Origin: Ruegeria arenilitoris
GTDB taxonomy: Bacteria; Pseudomonadota; Alphaproteobacteria; Rhodobacterales; Rhodobacteraceae
Assembly (NCBI RefSeq): GCF_013030265.1
Contig: NZ_WPZQ01000002.1
Coordinates: 62,001 to 126,000, forward strand
Direction: 5' to 3'
Length of the DNA stretch: 64,000 nt
Shown here: in pieces, positions 45,479-54,881 of the stretch
How positions within the stretch are numbered: position 1 is the first letter of the stretch
Layout of the letters: the number at the start of each line of letters is the position of its first letter
Translations under genes and position numbers: made by a program
Notes under the pieces: model-generated
Told to the model about the DNA's origin: nothing
Database searches by the model: none
Seen by the model: only the letters and a program-made list of their open reading frames with translations

Positions 45479-46083
45479 CAATCATCCGGCCTTGAAAGAC
45501 TGAACAGGTCGCTGACAACCGAATAATCCCGATACCCGAGGCGGGCCAGTGGTTTGAACGAGGTGACGTCGAACTTTCCGTCGCGAATATGATCGTCGTG
45601 CAGATGCACACCGGTTACTTCGCCGAAAACAACACGGTTCGCTTCGCCCGGCAGCGTGACGATTTGGGTCAGCTTACACTCCAGCGCCGCCGGTGCGTCT
45701 TTGATCCGCGCGCAGGGGATGGTCTCACATTCAATTGGGGTCAATCCGGCATGCTCGAACTCATCGATGTCTTTTGGCAATCCTGCTGAGCTTGCGTTCA
45801 TCGCATCGCGATGGGCATGGGCCACAACGTTCACACAGAACGCGCCCGTGGCTTCGATATTGGCGATACTGTCCTTACCGCCGTCCTGATCATGTTTGGT
45901 GCCAGTTGTTGCAAACATCACCTGCGGCGGGGTGTAGGCGACGCCGTTGAAAAAGGAATAAGGCGCCAGATTGTTGATCCCGTTCGCATCCCGGGTCGAT
46001 ATCCATCCGATGGGGCGAGGGGTGATGATGGCGTTAAAGGGATTGTGCGGCAAACCATGGCCGTCTTCGGGGCGATAGAACAT
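45478..46083 (-). CDS. Flavin reductase family protein (FMN-binding)
   Basis: The 201-residue protein has the DIM6/NTAB-type flavin-binding split barrel: PRPIGWISTRDANGINNLAPYSFF, ATTGTKHDQDGGKDS and GEVTGVHLHD. Such proteins reduce flavin for a monooxygenase or act as reductases themselves. It is first in a two-gene unit with the CatB-like gene. Confidence 0.9.
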   Translation of the reverse strand: MFYRPEDGHGLPHNPFNAIITPRPIGWISTRDANGINNLAPYSFFNGVAYTPPQVMFATTGTKHDQDGGKDSIANIEATGAFCVNVVAHAHRDAMNASSAGLPKDIDEFEHAGLTPIECETIPCARIKDAPAALECKLTQIVTLPGEANRVVFGEVTGVHLHDDHIRDGKFDVTSFKPLARLGYRDYSVVSDLFSLSRPDD

Positions 46084-46155
46084 CTTATCTCCAAGCGTTT
46101 GCCCAAGGCGTAACGAAGTGCTAGGGCGAATGCCAGAGATGAAAAGAGGGCCGGG

Positions 46156-46650
46156 GTGCAGCAGTTCGGGATAAGGCCGGAAGAGCCGGACGATTGGTGG
46201 GAGGTCGAAGCCCTCTATGACCTGTGCTTTGCCCCGGGGCGCGAAGCGCTTTCCTCATATCGTTTGCGCGATGACGTCCCGCCGGTTCAGGGCCTGTCCA
46301 TGGTGGCCCGCGACGGTCAGGGGATATTGGCCGGTGCAATCCGGTTCTGGCCTGTTCATGTCGGCGATCACGATGCGCTGTTGCTGGGGCCTGTCGCAGT
46401 CCACCCAACCCATCAGGGCGAAGGACTGGGCGGCTATCTCATTCATGAAGGCGTCGAAGCGGGCCGTCGCATGGGATGGCATCGCGTAATGCTGGTGGGT
46501 GACGCGCCTTACTACGCGCGCTTTGGCTTTACCCGGTTACTAGGGGTCGAAATGCCGCCACCAACCAACCCCGAGCGTATTCTGGGCATGGAACTGACCG
46601 ATGGTACATGGGCTGGAATCACCGGCTCGGTCACGCGCTGGAGCCGCTGA
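46156..46650 (+). CDS. GNAT N-acetyltransferase, YhbS-like
   Basis: The 164-residue protein starts with GTG six bases after AGAGGG. The acetyl-CoA-binding stretch is LLLGPVAVHPTHQGEGLGGYLI, with HRVMLVGDAPYYARFGF typical of the YhbS type. Substrate unknown. Confidence 0.9.
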   Translation: MQQFGIRPEEPDDWWEVEALYDLCFAPGREALSSYRLRDDVPPVQGLSMVARDGQGILAGAIRFWPVHVGDHDALLLGPVAVHPTHQGEGLGGYLIHEGVEAGRRMGWHRVMLVGDAPYYARFGFTRLLGVEMPPPTNPERILGMELTDGTWAGITGSVTRWSR

Positions 46651-46703
46651 CCTATTGAATCATCCCATCAAAGTGCCAATGTCTTATGCACAGGAGGGCA
46701 CAT

Positions 46704-47453
46704 ATGCAGGACGTGGTTCTGATCGAAAAAATTGATACAGAGGCTGAACTTGACCGGCTTGCCGGACATTACAGATCCGCCGGCGGGGCAGGGGTTAAAC
46801 TGCTCAACAGGCTTGGCGGGTCCGCAGAATCGCTGCTTGATCAACTCCCCGAGCCAGTCCGGTCGGGTCTGACCGACGCGACAGAACATGCGTTATGGGC
46901 CGCTATGCACGCTGCAGAAGGGACACGACGGGCCGTTCCGGACCAAAAGCCCTGGGTCAATACCGCCATTACGACCGCTATGGGGGCCGCTGGTGGATTG
47001 GGTGGCATGTCAACCGCGCTTGTCGAACTGCCGGCGACGACCGCAATGCTGCTGCGTTCGATTCAAGGAGCAGCTGCTCGGGAAGGCTTTGATCCTGCAG
47101 CGGAAAACGTGAAATTCGATTGCATTCGGGTATTGTCTGCAGCAGGACCAATGTCCGAGGATGATGGCTCGGATCTGGGGTTCTATTCTGTGCGTCTGAC
47201 ACTGACCGGCCCCGCAATGCAGAAACTGATCGCGATGGTTGCACCACGCTTGTCCGTTGTGCTGGGGCAAAAACTGGCTGCACAGTCTGTGCCTTTGCTT
47301 GGGGCTTTGGCCGGCGGTGGTACTAACTACGTCTATACCCGGTATTATCAGCAGGTTGCGCGGGTTCATTTTGGCTTGCGCCGATTGGCAATTGACGCAG
47401 ATATTCCGCACCCAGAGCTTGTTCAGCGCCTGTCGCAGCGCATGCTGCACTGA
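46704..47453 (+). CDS. EcsC family protein
   Basis: Start at ATG 46704 follows AGGAGGG by five bases and gives 249 residues. The sequence has the EcsC pattern: an N-terminal helical part, TAITTAMGAAGGLGGMSTALVELPATTAMLLRSIQ and the C-terminal LGALAGGGTNYVYTRYYQQVARVHFGLRRL. The Gly/Ala-rich middle may insert into membranes. Function of the family is poorly known. Confidence 0.88.
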   Translation: MQDVVLIEKIDTEAELDRLAGHYRSAGGAGVKLLNRLGGSAESLLDQLPEPVRSGLTDATEHALWAAMHAAEGTRRAVPDQKPWVNTAITTAMGAAGGLGGMSTALVELPATTAMLLRSIQGAAAREGFDPAAENVKFDCIRVLSAAGPMSEDDGSDLGFYSVRLTLTGPAMQKLIAMVAPRLSVVLGQKLAAQSVPLLGALAGGGTNYVYTRYYQQVARVHFGLRRLAIDADIPHPELVQRLSQRMLH

Positions 47454-47584
47454 TATCAGCCTATCCCCTGTAACTTGGCAATAAGCGCCTCATGTGGTAT
47501 TTGTTGTTTATCGGACCGCAAAATAACGTAAAAATCGATCCGGCAGACAGGCAAAGATACCCAGTTGAAAGGCGTGACAGCGTG

Positions 47585-48046
47585 ATGAACGCAAGGCTAT
47601 CGCCAGATGTACTCTGCAAGGCCGGGAAACTTCCCGTTGTGCCTCAGTCTGCAGCGCTGTGTTACCGGCTCGTAAAGGATGGGCCAGAAATCCTGCTGAT
47701 CACCACACGTCGATCCAATCGCTGGATTATCCCCAAGGGGTGGCTGATCGATGGCCTCAGCCCATCTGAAACCGCAGGGCAGGAGGCATGGGAAGAAGCG
47801 GGCGTTATCGGTACCTGTTCCACTGAAGGTCTAGGCCGTTTCTCTTATGTGAAGCGCCATCCTGATCGAGGGTCGGTGTTGTGCCTTGTGGATGTCTTTC
47901 CGCTGCATGTGCATCGGTTGGAGACAACGTATCCCGAGTGTGGCGAACGTCGGCTCAAGTGGTTTTTGCCTAAAAAAGCAGCGCTTCGGGTTACTGATCA
48001 CGATCTCGCAGAAATGTTGCGCAGATTTGATCCCCATCCGCACTGA
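47585..48046 (+). CDS. NUDIX hydrolase, DIPP-like
   Basis: I use the ATG at 47585, giving 153 residues; an earlier ATG at 47492 would add a poorly conserved N terminus. The Nudix box appears as GLSPSETAGQEAWEEAGV, with Gln in place of the usual Arg, and WIIPKGWL precedes it. This pattern resembles diphosphoinositol-polyphosphate or diadenosine-polyphosphate hydrolases; substrate is not certain. Confidence 0.82.
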   Translation: MNARLSPDVLCKAGKLPVVPQSAALCYRLVKDGPEILLITTRRSNRWIIPKGWLIDGLSPSETAGQEAWEEAGVIGTCSTEGLGRFSYVKRHPDRGSVLCLVDVFPLHVHRLETTYPECGERRLKWFLPKKAALRVTDHDLAEMLRRFDPHPH

Positions 48047-48118
48047 ACTGCCGCCGGAAAGACTTGATATTGCCATGTCTGTCGGTATCTATTCGACAAC
48101 CGACATATTGGATGGAAA

Positions 48119-48574
48119 ATGATTCAATACGCCTTGAAATGCAGTGAAGGCCACAGCTTTGACAGTTGGTTCCAGTCTGCCTCAGCCTTTGACAAGCTGG
48201 CGGTAGCCGGGATGGTGACCTGTGCCATCTGCGGTTCGGCGAAGGTGGAGAAGGCAATCATGACACCTCGGGTGCGTCCTGCACGAAATGCCAAGGTTCA
48301 AACACAGGTTGCGCCACCGGAATCCAAAGAAATCAGTGTCGAGCCGACTGCCGCAGATGTCGAGAAGGTGCTGACCGAACTGCGCCGTAAAGTCGAAGAA
48401 AACTCTGACTACGTTGGCAAGAATTTCGCGAAAGAAGCGCGCAAGATGCATCTGGGCGAGTCGCCGGACCGACCGATCTATGGAGAGGCCAAGCCGGAAG
48501 AGGCGAAGGCCCTGATCGAAGATGGGGTCCCTGTTGCGCCACTGCCCTTTGTTCCCAGCAGAAAGACCAACTAA
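48119..48574 (+). CDS. DUF1178 family protein, zinc-ribbon-like
   Basis: The 151-residue protein begins MIQYALKCSEGHSFDSWF and has CAICG at about 36-40, giving a Cys/His set that probably binds zinc. The C-terminal half (FAKEARKMHLGESPDRPIYG) is strongly conserved in the family. Function unknown; conserved in alphaproteobacteria. It ends three bases before the SDR start. Confidence 0.92.
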   Translation: MIQYALKCSEGHSFDSWFQSASAFDKLAVAGMVTCAICGSAKVEKAIMTPRVRPARNAKVQTQVAPPESKEISVEPTAADVEKVLTELRRKVEENSDYVGKNFAKEARKMHLGESPDRPIYGEAKPEEAKALIEDGVPVAPLPFVPSRKTN

Positions 48575-48577
48575 ATC

Positions 48578-49216
48578 ATGCACATCGTGATTACGGGCGC
48601 CAATCGTGGAATTGGCCGATCGCTTGCGGATCACTATCGGGCCCGGGGGCATGACGTCACCGGAACCGCCCGGGATGGCAGCAGTGATCTGGCACTGGAT
48701 GTGACGGATCCCGCGCAGCATAGGACTGTGGCGTCGCTGCTTGAAGACCGGCCCATTGACCTGTTGATCTGCAACGCAGGCGTCTATCTGGATAAAGGGC
48801 ACGATATCGACGGTTATCCGGCCGAGATGTGGGCCCAGAGTTTTGCGGCCAATGTGACGGGCGTGTTTCTGACGGTTCAGGCCCTGTTGCCCAATTTGCA
48901 GGCCAGCAAGGGCAAGATCGCGATCATGTCGTCTCAGATGGCATCGCATACACGGGCGCCGGGTGGCAGCTACATCTATCGCGCATCAAAAGCGGCTGCA
49001 CTCAATCTGGGGCGCAATCTGGCAACGGACCTGCGCGCTGATGGTATTGCAGTTGGTATTTACCATCCCGGCTGGGTTCAGACGGACATGGGGGGTCCCG
49101 CAGCCGAGATCACGACCGATCAGGCCGTTGAAGGCCTGACTGACCGGTTTGAAGCGCTCAGCCTAGATAGCTCGGGCTGTTTTGAAACCTGGGACGGCCG
49201 CGCGCACGCTTACTGA
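48578..49216 (+). CDS. Short-chain dehydrogenase/reductase
   Basis: The 212-residue SDR protein has the cofactor motif TGANRGIGRSLA, NAGVY, and the active-site pair in SYIYRASKAA (Tyr-x3-Lys). The catalytic Ser lies in IMSSQMASH. Substrate unknown. It follows the DUF1178 gene by three bases and its end overlaps the convergent next gene by seven. Confidence 0.9.
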   Translation: MHIVITGANRGIGRSLADHYRARGHDVTGTARDGSSDLALDVTDPAQHRTVASLLEDRPIDLLICNAGVYLDKGHDIDGYPAEMWAQSFAANVTGVFLTVQALLPNLQASKGKIAIMSSQMASHTRAPGGSYIYRASKAAALNLGRNLATDLRADGIAVGIYHPGWVQTDMGGPAAEITTDQAVEGLTDRFEALSLDSSGCFETWDGRAHAY

Positions 49217-49566
49217 GTGTTCAGTGCCGCTTTGGGGATCTCGTAAACCTCGCCGGGATCAATGAAAATCACCAGAATATCGCCGCGGGTTTCCGAGGTG
49301 AGTTGCGACGTTGAGCTGCTCGAATCCGGTTCGCCATTGGTAAAGTAGATGTTACGGACTTCACCCGTGGGCAAGGCAACCGCAAGTGTTGCTGTACCAT
49401 CATCGCGGCGACGCAATTCCGCGTTACAGCTCTGCAGTGGTTCACCAGCCAGGGCAGCGCAGGGAACGGTTCCCAATGCATTCTTACCGTCTGTCCCGGC
49501 CTGGGTCGCCACCTGAGCGACTGCAGGGGATGACATAAAAGCAATGACAAAAGCAAAACGGAGCAT
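49210..49566 (-). CDS. Small exported protein, hypothetical
   Basis: The 118-residue protein has a signal peptide ending at PAVAQ. The mature part has two Cys (VPCAALAGEPLQSCNAELRRR) and a C-terminal strand-rich region (GDILVIFIDPGEVYEIP). No family is recognised with confidence. It overlaps the SDR gene tail by seven bases in convergent orientation. Confidence 0.75.
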   Translation of the reverse strand: MLRFAFVIAFMSSPAVAQVATQAGTDGKNALGTVPCAALAGEPLQSCNAELRRRDDGTATLAVALPTGEVRNIYFTNGEPDSSSSTSQLTSETRGDILVIFIDPGEVYEIPKAALNTQ

Positions 49567-49732
49567 GGGAAACCTCTTGGTCTAAGTCGTTGACGTCACG
49601 CTGGCATTGCCACCTTCCAATGTAAAGCGCACCTTTCGCGCAGCCTCGCGTTCTTTGCCCACTTGCTCTTGCGGTCCCCCTCGCATAAGAGGCACGAGAC
49701 CGGAATTCCAAGGCGCGGAGACACTTGCCCCC

Positions 49733-50971
49733 ATGCCCGTACTCGTGATGAAATTCGGCGGCACTTCAGTCGCCAATCTTGACCGCATCCGCCGTGCTGC
49801 AAAACGCATCGGTGTCGAAGTGGCAAAAGGCTATGATGTCATTGTCATCGTATCGGCCATGTCCGGCAAAACGAATGAGCTGGTCGGCTGGGTTGATGAG
49901 ATCTCGCCGCTTTATGACGCCCGCGAATATGATGCGGTTGTGTCGTCCGGGGAAAACGTGACCGCCGGTCTGATGTCTCTGACCCTGCAGGAAATGGATA
50001 TTCCTGCGCGCAGCTGGCAGGGCTGGCAGGTGCCTCTGATCACCAACGGTGCCCACTCGGCGGCGCGGATCGAAGAAATTCCGACCGACAATATCAACCA
50101 GAAGTTCGGCGAGGGTATGCGCGTAGCGGTCGTTGCCGGTTTCCAAGGTATCAGCCCCGAAGGCCGCATCACCACGCTGGGTCGGGGTGGATCTGATACC
50201 ACCGCTGTTGCCTTCGCCGCCGCCTTTGAGGCCGAGCGTTGTGATATCTATACTGACGTCGATGGTGTTTACACCACCGATCCGCGCATCTGTGAAAAGG
50301 CGCGCAAACTGGACAGAATTTCGTTCGAGGAAATGCTCGAACTGGCCTCGCTGGGGGCCAAGGTGCTGCAGACCCGCTCGGTCGAGCTGGCGATGCGCTA
50401 CAAGGTGAAACTGCGTGTTCTCTCAAGCTTTGAGGAACAATCCGACGAGGCCGGTACGCTGGTTGTCGACGAGGAGGATATCATGGAATCCAATGTAGTG
50501 GCCGGTGTGGCCTATTCGCGGGACGAGGCAAAGATGACCGTTGTTTCGGTTGCGGACCGCCCCGGTATCGCCTCGATCATTTTCACCGCGCTCAGCGATG
50601 AGGGTGTGAATGTCGACATGATCGTCCAGAATATCTCGGATGAGGGTCGCACCGATATGACCTTCTCGTGCCCCACCAATCAGGTGACCCGCGCCGAACA
50701 GGCCCTGCTGGCGATCAAGGAAAAAGGCGAGCTGAACTACGCCGAACTGGTTGCGGATCAGGATGTCTGCAAGGTCTCGGTCGTCGGAATCGGCATGCGT
50801 TCGCAGTCGGGTGTTGCGGCTAAAATGTTCAAGGTGCTCTCGGATGAGGGGATCAACATCAAGGTCATTACAACCTCTGAGATAAAAATTTCCGTACTTG
50901 TGGATCGGAAATACATGGAACTTGCTGTTCAGGCACTGCATGATGCCTTTGAACTGGACAAGGCGGCCTGA
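49733..50971 (+). CDS. lysC: Aspartate kinase
   Basis: Start at ATG 49733 gives 412 residues, the usual length. It phosphorylates aspartate, the first step to Lys, Thr, Met and diaminopimelate. The N-terminal VMKFGGTSV, the GFQGISPEGRITTLGRGGSDTTA-type GRGGSDTTA loop, TDVDGVYTTDPRI, and two C-terminal ACT domains (about 270-410) are all present. ACT domains give feedback control. The ribosome site is weak. thrC of the same pathway is 17 kb away. Confidence 0.96.
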   Translation: MPVLVMKFGGTSVANLDRIRRAAKRIGVEVAKGYDVIVIVSAMSGKTNELVGWVDEISPLYDAREYDAVVSSGENVTAGLMSLTLQEMDIPARSWQGWQVPLITNGAHSAARIEEIPTDNINQKFGEGMRVAVVAGFQGISPEGRITTLGRGGSDTTAVAFAAAFEAERCDIYTDVDGVYTTDPRICEKARKLDRISFEEMLELASLGAKVLQTRSVELAMRYKVKLRVLSSFEEQSDEAGTLVVDEEDIMESNVVAGVAYSRDEAKMTVVSVADRPGIASIIFTALSDEGVNVDMIVQNISDEGRTDMTFSCPTNQVTRAEQALLAIKEKGELNYAELVADQDVCKVSVVGIGMRSQSGVAAKMFKVLSDEGINIKVITTSEIKISVLVDRKYMELAVQALHDAFELDKAA

Positions 50972-51017
50972 GCTGATCGGCCAAAGGTCACGCCTGACAC
51001 CGTAAAGCGATTAGGCG

Positions 51018-53261
51018 ATGGCGGACGGTACGGAAACAGAATCCCGCAAGCTGCTGGGGCGGCTGCGCGAAGAGATGGCGAGCGAAGCCGCCGGTCAGGA
51101 ACGTCTTGACCGGATCACGCATCTGATTGCCGACAGCATTCAGGCCGAGGTCTGCTCGATATATCTGTTCCGGGATGAAGACACGCTCGAGCTCTGTGCG
51201 ACCGAAGGTCTGTCGCCCGAAGCGGTGCACAAAACCCGTATGCGCATGGGTGAGGGGCTGGTGGGTCGCGTCGCAAACAGCGGCAAAGTGGTCAACACAG
51301 CCGATGCACCCTCGGCCAAAGGCTTCCGATATATGCCCGAAACGGGCGAAGAACGATTTTCTTCTTTCCTTGGTGTGCCGGTGCAGCGTCTGGGCGAAAA
51401 GCTGGGCGTTCTGGTTGTGCAGTCCCGTGAAGCGCGCGAATTTTCCGCTGATGAGGTCTATGCGCTGGAAGTGGTCGCAATGGTTCTGGCCGAAATGGCG
51501 GAGCTGGGTGCCTTTGTCGGTGAAGGTGCGGCCCTGTCACCCCTGCACCAACAATCGGTTCTGCTGCGTGGTGGTCCGGCTCAGGAAGGGTCGGCCGAAG
51601 GTCATGTCTGGCTGCATGAACCCCGCGTGGTTGTCACCAATCCCATCGCGGACGATCCGCATCGCGAGTTGGAGCGCCTGACCGAGGCGGTGGACGAATT
51701 GCGGGTGGGCGTCGACAAGATGCTCGAAATCTCTCAGGGCGGTGACAAGGAGCAGCTGCAGGTTCTCGAAGCCTACCGGATGTTTGCCAATTCCAAAGGC
51801 TGGATGCGGCGGATGGAAGAAGACATTGCCCGCGGTCTGAGCGCCGAGGCGGCCGTCGAGAAAGAGCAATCGCAGGCCCGCGCGCGCATGAGCCAGGTTA
51901 CCGATCCCTACCTGCGGGAACGGCTGGCTGATCTGGATGACCTCAGCAATCGGCTGTTGCGCATTCTGACTGGGCAGGGCGCAACAAACGGGGCGGATCT
52001 GCCACCTGATCCGATCCTGATTGCGCGTAATATCGGTCCGGGTGATCTGCTGGAATATGGCCGCTCTCTCAAGGGTATCGTGCTCGAGGAAGGCTCAGTT
52101 GGCAGCCACGCCACTATCGTAGCCCGCGCTCTGGCGATCCCTCTGGTGGTACATGTGGGCCGGATCACGACTGAGGCTTTGAACGGCGACCATATCCTGG
52201 TCGACGGGGATCAGGGCGTCGTTCATCTGCGCCCCGAGGAAACTGTTGTCGGTGCCTTCCGCGATAAGATCGCGATGCAGGCCAAGGCACAGGAACGTTA
52301 TGCGTCGATCCGAGAAACCCCAACGATTACGCAGGACGGTGCCCAGATCAATCTGGTTATGAATGCGGGCCTGATGGCCGACCTGCCGTCGCTTGAGAAT
52401 TCCGGTGCCGAAGGGGTTGGTCTGTTTCGAACGGAACTGCAATTCCTGATCCGCAACCAAATGCCGAAACGGTCCGAGTTGGTCGCTCAATACAAGCGCG
52501 TCCTCGATGCCGCCCACGGCAAGCGTGTGGTATTCCGCACCTTGGATATCGGTTCGGATAAGGTTTTGCCCTACATGAAACATGTGGAGGAACCGAACCC
52601 TGCGCTGGGCTGGCGCGCCATTCGGGTTGGTCTGGACAAGCGTGGCGTTATGCGGATGCAGTTGCAGGCATTGCTGCGGGCCGCAGATGGTCGCCCACTG
52701 ACCATCATGTTCCCTTTTGTCGCGCAGGCCGAGGAATATCGCGAGGCCCGCTGGGAGGTGAACAAGACCATCGAGCGTGAAAAGCGGTTGGGTCATGTTC
52801 TGCCGGAATCGCTTGAGGTTGGCGCGATGCTGGAAACCCCGTCCTTGGCCTTTGCACCGCAGAAATTCTTTGATGAGGTGGACTTTATCTCGGTCGGCGG
52901 CAACGACCTGAAACAGTTCTTCTTTGCGGCAGATCGCGAGAACGAACTGGTGCGCCGTCGTTATGATACGCTGAACGTCAGCTTCCTAACCTTCATCGAA
53001 CGGATTGTCGAACGCTGCAATATCTCGGACACGCCGCTCAGTTTCTGCGGCGAGGACGCGGGCCGCCCGGTTGAGGCGCTCTGCCTTGCGGCGATGGGTA
53101 TCCGGACCCTGTCCATGCGCCCGGCCTCGATTGGCCCGGTCAAAAGCCTGCTGTTGCGATCGAATTTGCAGGATGTGCGCAAGATCATCGCAGATGCCCG
53201 CCATCGCGGGGAACAATCGGTACGCCCGTCTGTTATGGAATGGCTCCGTAATCAGGGATGA
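51018..53261 (+). CDS. ptsP: Phosphoenolpyruvate--protein phosphotransferase, nitrogen PTS type (EI-Ntr)
   Basis: The 747-residue protein has an N-terminal GAF domain (about 20-165), a linker/HPr-binding region and the phosphohistidine domain with His364 in GSVGSHATIVAR. The PEP-binding barrel follows (GVGLFRTELQF, VGGNDLKQFFFAADR and the Cys in SFCGEDAGRP). PtsP phosphorylates NPr in a regulatory rather than sugar-uptake PTS. It follows lysC by 46 bp, an order shared by other Rhodobacteraceae. Confidence 0.95.
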   Translation: MADGTETESRKLLGRLREEMASEAAGQERLDRITHLIADSIQAEVCSIYLFRDEDTLELCATEGLSPEAVHKTRMRMGEGLVGRVANSGKVVNTADAPSAKGFRYMPETGEERFSSFLGVPVQRLGEKLGVLVVQSREAREFSADEVYALEVVAMVLAEMAELGAFVGEGAALSPLHQQSVLLRGGPAQEGSAEGHVWLHEPRVVVTNPIADDPHRELERLTEAVDELRVGVDKMLEISQGGDKEQLQVLEAYRMFANSKGWMRRMEEDIARGLSAEAAVEKEQSQARARMSQVTDPYLRERLADLDDLSNRLLRILTGQGATNGADLPPDPILIARNIGPGDLLEYGRSLKGIVLEEGSVGSHATIVARALAIPLVVHVGRITTEALNGDHILVDGDQGVVHLRPEETVVGAFRDKIAMQAKAQERYASIRETPTITQDGAQINLVMNAGLMADLPSLENSGAEGVGLFRTELQFLIRNQMPKRSELVAQYKRVLDAAHGKRVVFRTLDIGSDKVLPYMKHVEEPNPALGWRAIRVGLDKRGVMRMQLQALLRAADGRPLTIMFPFVAQAEEYREARWEVNKTIEREKRLGHVLPESLEVGAMLETPSLAFAPQKFFDEVDFISVGGNDLKQFFFAADRENELVRRRYDTLNVSFLTFIERIVERCNISDTPLSFCGEDAGRPVEALCLAAMGIRTLSMRPASIGPVKSLLLRSNLQDVRKIIADARHRGEQSVRPSVMEWLRNQG

Positions 53262-53340
53262 GGCGCTGTAAGCCCGAAACTGGCGCATCCGGCAAATCCA
53301 TGCTTGATTTTTGGGACGGGTCTTTCTATTGAAACGACAA

Positions 53341-53356
53341 ATGTTAGCGATAACAT
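53341..53356. promoter_or_regulatory. LacI/GntR-like operator upstream of zwf
   Basis: ATGTTAGCGATAACAT is a 16-base near-palindrome with mismatch only at one central pair. It resembles the E. coli GntR (LacI family) operator ATGTTACCGATAACAT-type. A TTGAAA -35-like box at 53329-53334 places it over a probable promoter, which suits repression. It lies 79 bp before zwf. Confidence 0.65.
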
Positions 53357-53434
53357 TATCTGTATACGCGCGTCTCACTTCTGCGCCAAACGCCATGTTA
53401 AGCTGATTGCGGTGAACTCGAAAGGAACCTTGCA

Positions 53435-54880
53435 ATGGTCTCACGCGTAATTCCGGTACATCCGTTCGACCTTGTGTTGTTCGGTGCGACCGGCGATCTG
53501 GCGCAACGCAAGATCCTGCCAGGCCTCTATCACCGGTTCGAAGTCGGGCAGATGCCGGAAGAGGCGCGGATCATCGCGACAGCGCGGTCTGAAATGGATG
53601 ATGACGGTTTTCGCGAACAGGTTCGTGCCTCGATGAAGGAATTCGCGCCCGAGTTTTCGCCGGAGGTCCTGGATCGTTTTCTGACCCATGTGGAATATGT
53701 GCCGGTCGATGCATTGGGTGATAGCGGATGGAAAGCGCTCGGGAAATCTCTGCGCCCCGATGTTGTTCGCGCCTTTTACCTGTCCGTAGGCCCAAGCCTG
53801 TTCCCCGGAATAGCGAAACGCTTGAACGACGAGGGGCTTGCGACATCTGACAGCCGGATCGTCGTCGAAAAGCCCTTTGGACATGATCTTGCATCTGCAA
53901 AGGCGCTGAACGAAGGTCTGCGCGCGTGTTTCGATGAACATCAGATTTACCGGATCGACCATTATCTGGGAAAAGAGACAGTTCAGAACCTGATGGCGTT
54001 GCGCTTTGCCAATTCGCTGTTCGAGCCGCTATGGAATTCCACCCATATCGACCACGTCCAGATAACCGTGGCCGAAACTGTGGGCGTCGAGGGGCGCGGG
54101 GCCTATTACGATCAATCCGGCGCGATGAGGGATATGATCCAGAACCATCTTGTCCAACTTTTGTGTCTGACGGCCATGGAGCCGCCCTCGAAGTTCTCAC
54201 CAAATGCGGTCCGGGACGAAAAGGTCAAAGTCATCGAAGCATTAGAACCGGTTGCGCCCGCCGATATCGCGCGCGGTCAGTATCGCACGGACAAGGGGGG
54301 CGATGGCTATCTGGATCACGTGGGCAACCCTGCCAGCCGCACCGAAAGCTATATCGCGCTCAAGGTTCATCTGGGGAACTGGCGCTGGGCGGGTGTCCCG
54401 TTCTACCTACGTACCGGCAAACGCCTTCGTGCCCGTGAATCCGAGATTGCGGTGTTCTTCCGCGATCCGCCACATACGATTTTTCCCAATGTTGGTCCTC
54501 TGCACGGCAACGTGCTGGTAATCCGGCTGCAGCCTGACGAAGGCATCACCCTGCGCACAACTATCAAAGAGCCGGGGCAAGGTGGGTTCCGCTTGTCCGA
54601 CGTGGCCTTGGACATGAGCTTTGCTGATGCATTGGGTGACGAGTCCAAATCGCCGGACGCCTATGAGCGTCTGGTCATGGACGTGATCCGCGGTGATCAG
54701 ACCCTGTTCATGCGCGGGGATGAGGCCGAAGCGGCGTGGGCCTGGGTTGATCCCATCATTCAGGATTGGGAAGAGCGGGGCGATCGCCCTTCGCGCTATG
54801 ATCAGGGTAGTTCCGGACCCGAAGAAGCATTGATGCTGATGCATCGCGACGGGCGCCGCTGGCGCCAGATCGGAGGTTGA
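53435..54880 (+). CDS. zwf: Glucose-6-phosphate 1-dehydrogenase
   Basis: The 481-residue enzyme oxidises glucose 6-phosphate to 6-phosphogluconolactone. The cofactor motif GATGDLAQ is at 17-24, EKPFGHD at 145-151 and the active-site RIDHYLGKE at 173-181 (His176). GAAAGGAACC precedes the ATG. It is first in the zwf-edd-eda unit; edd begins one base after its stop. Confidence 0.97.
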   Translation: MVSRVIPVHPFDLVLFGATGDLAQRKILPGLYHRFEVGQMPEEARIIATARSEMDDDGFREQVRASMKEFAPEFSPEVLDRFLTHVEYVPVDALGDSGWKALGKSLRPDVVRAFYLSVGPSLFPGIAKRLNDEGLATSDSRIVVEKPFGHDLASAKALNEGLRACFDEHQIYRIDHYLGKETVQNLMALRFANSLFEPLWNSTHIDHVQITVAETVGVEGRGAYYDQSGAMRDMIQNHLVQLLCLTAMEPPSKFSPNAVRDEKVKVIEALEPVAPADIARGQYRTDKGGDGYLDHVGNPASRTESYIALKVHLGNWRWAGVPFYLRTGKRLRARESEIAVFFRDPPHTIFPNVGPLHGNVLVIRLQPDEGITLRTTIKEPGQGGFRLSDVALDMSFADALGDESKSPDAYERLVMDVIRGDQTLFMRGDEAEAAWAWVDPIIQDWEERGDRPSRYDQGSSGPEEALMLMHRDGRRWRQIGG

Positions 54881-54881
54881 G

